From Polluticoccus soli (lineage in GTDB: Bacteria > Bacteroidota > Bacteroidia > Chitinophagales > Chitinophagaceae), in contig NZ_JARJHT010000001.1 of assembly GCF_029269745.1 (NCBI RefSeq), forward strand, positions 682,001 through 746,000: a DNA stretch of 64,000 bases, given 5' to 3'. Every line of letters begins with the position of its first letter. Positions within the stretch are counted from its first letter, which is position 1. The position numbers were made by a program, and so were the translations under genes. The notes beneath the pieces are model-generated. The model was not told the origin of the DNA. It did no database searches and saw nothing but the letters and a program-made list of their open reading frames with translations. Positions 60,325-64,000 of the stretch are shown here, piece after piece.

Positions 60325-61836
60325 ATGCGGTTCAAAGGATACATATCAACCATTTGCCTGTTTGCGCTGAACAGCCTGCTGCCTGCGGCTTTCGCTCAAG
60401 CGGTGGTTAATCCTTTGCCCGGCGCTGACGTAGTTTGCCAGCCTGCCCAGCAGTCCAACACAGTGAATTGTGACATGGTTGAGCTTACGAACTCTGAAAA
60501 ACTGTTCGCTATCACCTGGGACGATAATAACCAGTCTTTCATTAAGGTGTTTCTGCGAGGCGAGGTATCGCAAACCCAGCTTATCACGTTGCCAGCAGGA
60601 GCTAACGCAGCTGATATCGCTATCGCTAATGACCTCAATAACACCGGAGATCTCAAACTGGCTGTTACTTACCAGGCTGGTTCTGACGTTTACCTCAGCC
60701 TTTACAATATATCTGGCACCAGCACCGTACTAAGCACCAGCTTGTCGGGCACTTACAAGCTCAATACAGAGTCTGCACGAAATGCCCATATCGATATGCT
60801 GGCCGATAATACTGCCAAGATCAACAGCAAACCATCGCTGCATAAGTTTGGCGTGAGCTGGGAAGAATTTGACCCTACTACCAACGCTATGTCTGTACAG
60901 GCGCGCGCGGCAGACGTTGCCTCTCCTACTGCTTACAGCTGGACCGTTTACGTACCACAGGCCGAAAAGTCGGACATAGCCACCTATGTAAACGCCGCCA
61001 CCAACAAAGAATACCTCTGTGTGCTCTATGTAAAACCCAACTCGGTTACCAACACGGGCAGCGACCTGCGCATGCTGGAAACTGAACTAGACGGCAGCCT
61101 GAACCAATACCACTTCCTCGAGAAAGGCAAAGACTTTTCTTCAGCAAGGATAGAATGCCAGGCATTGTACAATGGCGTAGGCTCTAAATGGGCTGCAGTT
61201 GCCGCAGTAGGCACTATTACACCGGGCATGTACGCTGCTACTATCTACAACGATTCTAAAACAGGAGCAGATATTTCTACCCCACTGGGCAACTACAACA
61301 ATGATAAACCTGCTATAGCTGCAGGATCGGGCAAGACCTCCGACCAATACGCTGCGGTATTCTTCCCTATGTACCAGGGCTCGCTATACATGACCTCAGC
61401 AGGACAGTGGAACAACAGCTGGAACGCCAACTACTACAAAGTGAACCAAAGCACTATGGACATCACTTCCGGAGCGCCTGCTGTAGCTGTAAGCTCTTGC
61501 AGCAATGACGGCAACGGACAGCTCATAGCCTGGTTCAATGGCAGCGATATAGTATATAAGATCATTAACGACGCAATACAGTCGGCGGATCCTACCGTGA
61601 TCAAAACCACTGCTGTTATCAATGGCCTGACTGTTTATCCTAACCCGGCTACCGATGTGCTACAAATAGCAGGCAGCAAGGCAGCCGCTTATACAGTTGC
61701 TGATATCACCGGACGCAGCGTGCTTGTTGGTAGTTTTGATGGCAGCGCAATGACAGTTGACATCCACTCTCTGACCGCAGGATCTTACATACTTCACTTA
61801 CAGGATAAGCAGGCTGTACGCTTTGTAAAGCAATAG
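60325..61836 (+). CDS. Secreted T9SS cargo protein, 503 residues
   Basis: Signal peptide ISTICLFALNSLLPAAFA; a central domain of ~390 residues made of repeated beta-strand units (LFAITWDDNNQSFIKVFLRG, LAVTYQAGSDVYLSLYN, WAAVAAVGTITPGMYAATIY), likely a propeller-like fold, with no enzymatic motif recognised; and a type A T9SS sorting domain (VYPNPATDVLQIAG ... LTAGSYILHLQDKQ). It stands alone between hemW and the terminase-like gene. Probable role: extracellular binding protein (inference from fold impression). Confidence 0.82.
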   Translation: MRFKGYISTICLFALNSLLPAAFAQAVVNPLPGADVVCQPAQQSNTVNCDMVELTNSEKLFAITWDDNNQSFIKVFLRGEVSQTQLITLPAGANAADIAIANDLNNTGDLKLAVTYQAGSDVYLSLYNISGTSTVLSTSLSGTYKLNTESARNAHIDMLADNTAKINSKPSLHKFGVSWEEFDPTTNAMSVQARAADVASPTAYSWTVYVPQAEKSDIATYVNAATNKEYLCVLYVKPNSVTNTGSDLRMLETELDGSLNQYHFLEKGKDFSSARIECQALYNGVGSKWAAVAAVGTITPGMYAATIYNDSKTGADISTPLGNYNNDKPAIAAGSGKTSDQYAAVFFPMYQGSLYMTSAGQWNNSWNANYYKVNQSTMDITSGAPAVAVSSCSNDGNGQLIAWFNGSDIVYKIINDAIQSADPTVIKTTAVINGLTVYPNPATDVLQIAGSKAAAYTVADITGRSVLVGSFDGSAMTVDIHSLTAGSYILHLQDKQAVRFVKQ

Positions 61837-61887
61837 TCTTCGTTCTAATCCCGTTTCTACTTGTTATGTTTTGTTGTGTTTCGCTTG

Positions 61888-62565
61888 CTACACCCTTATT
61901 GTCTGTAGCCAGGGTCGATTGCCACGCTTTAACTCTTCCATACCTGGCACGACCGGCAAGAGCGGTTTATCTAAGCCGTGGTTCAGTAGAGGATTTCGGG
62001 AGCCGATGACCGGGACAATAAAAGGCATCCTCTTTTGCCCGGGGATAGGTTCGTCCACTTCCTTATCATAAAACTGTTCTGCGAGCGGGGCTTCTTGTCT
62101 AGGCTGCTCGGATTGTTGTGTTTTGTTGTCTTTCCCTTCGTTTTCGACCTCAACATTTTCTTTTCGAGAATAGGTGCCTGTCATGCGATTATCCATGTCG
62201 ATTGCCCTAAGGCGCTCTTTGAGGGTGGGAATAAGCACAGCTGTTGGCTTGCCCTCAATATTATCGGGTGGTGGCTGCATGATCCATTGTCCTTCGGCTA
62301 TCTGCGCCAGTATCTCGCGCTTGCGCTGGGTGGTGAGTGTTTCATGCAGCACACGCGCTTTTAGCTCTTCCTGCACCTCGGCATAAATACGATCCTGCAC
62401 AGTTTGAACAGCCTCTGCTATTTCGGGATTTTTCATCAGCCTGTTGGCAGCAGATTCGACAGAACGGGGATTGTCACTTTGCGGTTTATAGGCTGCCCTG
62501 TAGGCTTCTGCTCTGTTGCCGTGACGCAGCATTTCGCAGACAAAGGCCTGTTGTTTTCTGTTCAT
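61888..62565 (-). CDS. Terminase small subunit-like protein, orphan
   Basis: A 225-residue protein whose first ~70 residues match the terminase small-subunit pattern: KQQAFVCEMLRHGNRAEAYR, AAYKPQSDNPRSVE, SAANRLMKNPEIAEAVQT, a DNA-binding helix-turn-helix used in phage DNA packaging. The rest is a basic to acidic linker region and a proline-containing tail. No large terminase, portal or capsid gene is near, so it is a lone phage relic or a domesticated DNA-binding protein. Its codon use looks like its neighbours. Confidence 0.75.
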   Translation of the reverse strand: MNRKQQAFVCEMLRHGNRAEAYRAAYKPQSDNPRSVESAANRLMKNPEIAEAVQTVQDRIYAEVQEELKARVLHETLTTQRKREILAQIAEGQWIMQPPPDNIEGKPTAVLIPTLKERLRAIDMDNRMTGTYSRKENVEVENEGKDNKTQQSEQPRQEAPLAEQFYDKEVDEPIPGQKRMPFIVPVIGSRNPLLNHGLDKPLLPVVPGMEELKRGNRPWLQTIRV

Positions 62566-62970
62566 GATGATCGGGTGTCTTCAACGAAGACTTTAATTAA
62601 AGCAAAAATACAAAATAATTATCAAAAATGTCATTATAAAAGACTAAAATGTTGTCGTGCATCAGTCCTTTATACCCGCTCTTCCTGGCCTAAGCTTTAA
62701 CTCACAGTTAAATAGCTGAAACTCAGATAAGTAATGGTGACACACATCACCTTTTTTTAAAAAATGATCATGCAATTTTAACAAAATGGTAACCCAACCC
62801 GATACAAGGCGGTTTATCCTTATATTTTACTTATTGATGTGAATATTTTCCTGATTGGTAAACAAACCACTTTACATAAACCAAAAAACACATTGAACAG
62901 TATGATTATTAATAATAAATTATTATTTTAACAATCCTGAAGAAAGAATTCCCAGTACAAAACTTTTCTT
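62566..62970. other. AT-rich intergenic stretch, no gene seen
   Basis: 405 bases between the divergent terminase-like and cell-surface genes. It is AT-rich with scattered A/T runs, but no strong promoter, operator or repeat could be supported. Confidence 0.6.
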
Positions 62971-64000
62971 ATGAGACAAAACAAACTACTCTTTACCCTC
63001 GTCTTGCTGTTGTGGTCAGGTTTGACAACCAAAGCCCAGACATATTACATCAACGAGAATTTCAGCACAGCCACTGGCGCCACGCCACCTACCGGATGGA
63101 CGCAAAATGTTATTACCGGTAGTACCAGCACAGATACCTGGCGTTTCAACAACCCCGGTAGCAGATCTACCACATCAAATGCAAACATTGTATCTCCGTT
63201 TGCCGTTTTTGATGCCGACAACTATTCCGGCCCATCTACCGGCCCGGACGAAAACACAGCACTGGAATCGCCTGCGGTTAGCACGCTGGGCGCCAGCTAT
63301 GTAAAATTGAAATGGGACCAGGTGTTCCGGGGCATTAACCAATCCTGGGGAGGGGTATATGTTGAAGTCCACAATGGTACCACTTGGAACCAGGTTTACT
63401 TCAATAACGCCACTTCACTGTTTGGCAGCACTGAGGACATTGATGTTTCAGCATTTGCAGCAAACAAGGCTGCCGTTAAGGTACGATTTCGCTACAACGA
63501 CAATTGGGGATGGTATTGGGTCGTAGATAATGTTCAGCTTTATTCAGTACCCCCACCAGCGCCAACTTACAACTTCATCAAAGAACCATTTACCACTGCA
63601 AGCGGAACAACACCGCCGGCAGGATGGAGCAACAGCATTATTTCGGGACTTGCCAGCGAGGTCTGGAGATTTGACAATCCAGGATTACGCTCTGTGTCAT
63701 CTCCTTTTGCAGGCAATTTTGCGATCTTCGATAGTGACTGGTTGGGCAACAATAGCTCAGCAGAAAACGTAGCCCTGGTATCTCCGGTGATCAATACAAC
63801 AGGTTTTTCATCGAACATCAAACTGAAGTGGAACCAGAACTTTAACGCTAGTTTTGGAGGTACAGCACGAGCTGAAGTATTTGATGGTTCTGCGTGGGTA
63901 GCCGTTTATACAAGCTCCACTTCGTCTACGGCGACGCAGGACATTGATATCACGAGCCTTGTAGCCAATAAGACAACCTGCAGGGTACGTTTCAGGTGGA
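62971..64000 (+). CDS. Secreted protein with tandem jelly-roll domains, incomplete
   Basis: The frame is open from ATG 62971 to the window end, 343 codons so far. Signal peptide (LLFTLVLLLWSGLTTKAQ), then two tandem ~180-residue units with the same order: NENFSTATGATPPTGW / KEPFTTASGTTPPAGW, SPFAVFDADNY / GNFAIFDSDWL, LESPAVST / LVSPVINT, VKLKWDQVF / IKLKWNQNF, and a closing VRFRY or VRFRW strand. This order matches choice-of-anchor (MAM/jelly-roll) domains of Bacteroidota cell-surface proteins, usually ended by a T9SS tail not visible here. Confidence 0.8.
   Translation, partial: MRQNKLLFTLVLLLWSGLTTKAQTYYINENFSTATGATPPTGWTQNVITGSTSTDTWRFNNPGSRSTTSNANIVSPFAVFDADNYSGPSTGPDENTALESPAVSTLGASYVKLKWDQVFRGINQSWGGVYVEVHNGTTWNQVYFNNATSLFGSTEDIDVSAFAANKAAVKVRFRYNDNWGWYWVVDNVQLYSVPPPAPTYNFIKEPFTTASGTTPPAGWSNSIISGLASEVWRFDNPGLRSVSSPFAGNFAIFDSDWLGNNSSAENVALVSPVINTTGFSSNIKLKWNQNFNASFGGTARAEVFDGSAWVAVYTSSTSSTATQDIDITSLVANKTTCRVRFRW

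Noticed and set aside
1-64000. tRNA, rRNA, tmRNA or RNase P genes
   Set aside because: No cloverleaf with a GGTTCGA-type arm, rRNA segment, tag-coding tmRNA or GAGGAAAGTCC core was noticed by eye; a tRNAscan or Infernal run would settle it.

Overview
The window looks like a chromosomal segment of a Bacteroidota bacterium, most likely Chitinophagaceae or a close relative. The evidence is a full gldKLMN cluster plus gldC, gldF and gldG, several secreted proteins ending in type IX secretion (T9SS) sorting domains, fused MurF-Alr and SecDF proteins, and many upstream sites fitting the Bacteroidota promoter (TTG or TTTG, about 19-20 bases, TAnnTTTG). No rRNA, tRNA or CRISPR array was seen. Several genes appear to start at TTG.

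Layout. 1-525: the end of a MEDS-domain gene and a DUF3606 gene. 526-5950: an accessory island with a MmeI-like type IIL restriction-modification enzyme, an unrecognised 275-residue gene directly downstream of it, a decayed duplicated coding relic, and mosaics of dispersed palindromic repeats (called R1, R2, R3 here) on both sides. 5951-15313: housekeeping genes (ftsH, rsfS, birA, a glutamine amidotransferase/cvpA/yqeY operon, gldC, an mlaE-type permease, secDF). 15527-19018: a secreted M43 metalloprotease. 19100-21619: murF-alr. 21750-22040: a likely structured non-coding RNA. 22242-27513: a small unknown gene, the gldF-gldG-DUF4340 operon, and a membrane protein/winged-helix regulator pair. 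27591-32877: a desaturase, a T9SS cargo protein and a class D beta-lactamase-like lipoprotein. 32889-39669: metF, lptB, a GH3 enzyme, two membrane proteins, engB and menG/ubiE. 39676-42411: an aminotransferase-aspartate kinase operon preceded by an apparent lysine-codon attenuator. 42416-48561: an OstA-like protein, an MCE protein and a large TolB-like/beta-barrel protein. 48653-58998: an MBL hydrolase, comB, gldKLMN, a DUF255 protein, hemD and DUF4271. 59086-64000: hemW, two T9SS-type secreted proteins (the last cut by the window end), and an orphan terminase small-subunit-like gene.

How the genes work together. GldK, GldL, GldM and GldN form the trans-envelope T9SS motor and ring. SecDF helps cargo across the inner membrane, and at least three encoded proteins carry recognisable T9SS sorting tails. 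lptB, the OstA-like protein, the MCE protein, the MlaE permease and the TolB-like protein belong to envelope biogenesis, though they are scattered rather than in one operon.

The most interesting find is the leader of the aminotransferase-aspartate kinase operon (42260-42411, minus strand). It holds a consensus promoter, a 15-codon leader peptide with four lysines (MTRKLHKSKKHLPNR), and four RNA segments able to form 1:2, 2:3 and 3:4 pairings, the last being a strong intrinsic terminator. This is the layout of a trp-type attenuator, here apparently reading lysine. Second is the RNA locus at 21750-22040, which has its own promoter, a nested long hairpin, and a competing terminator.
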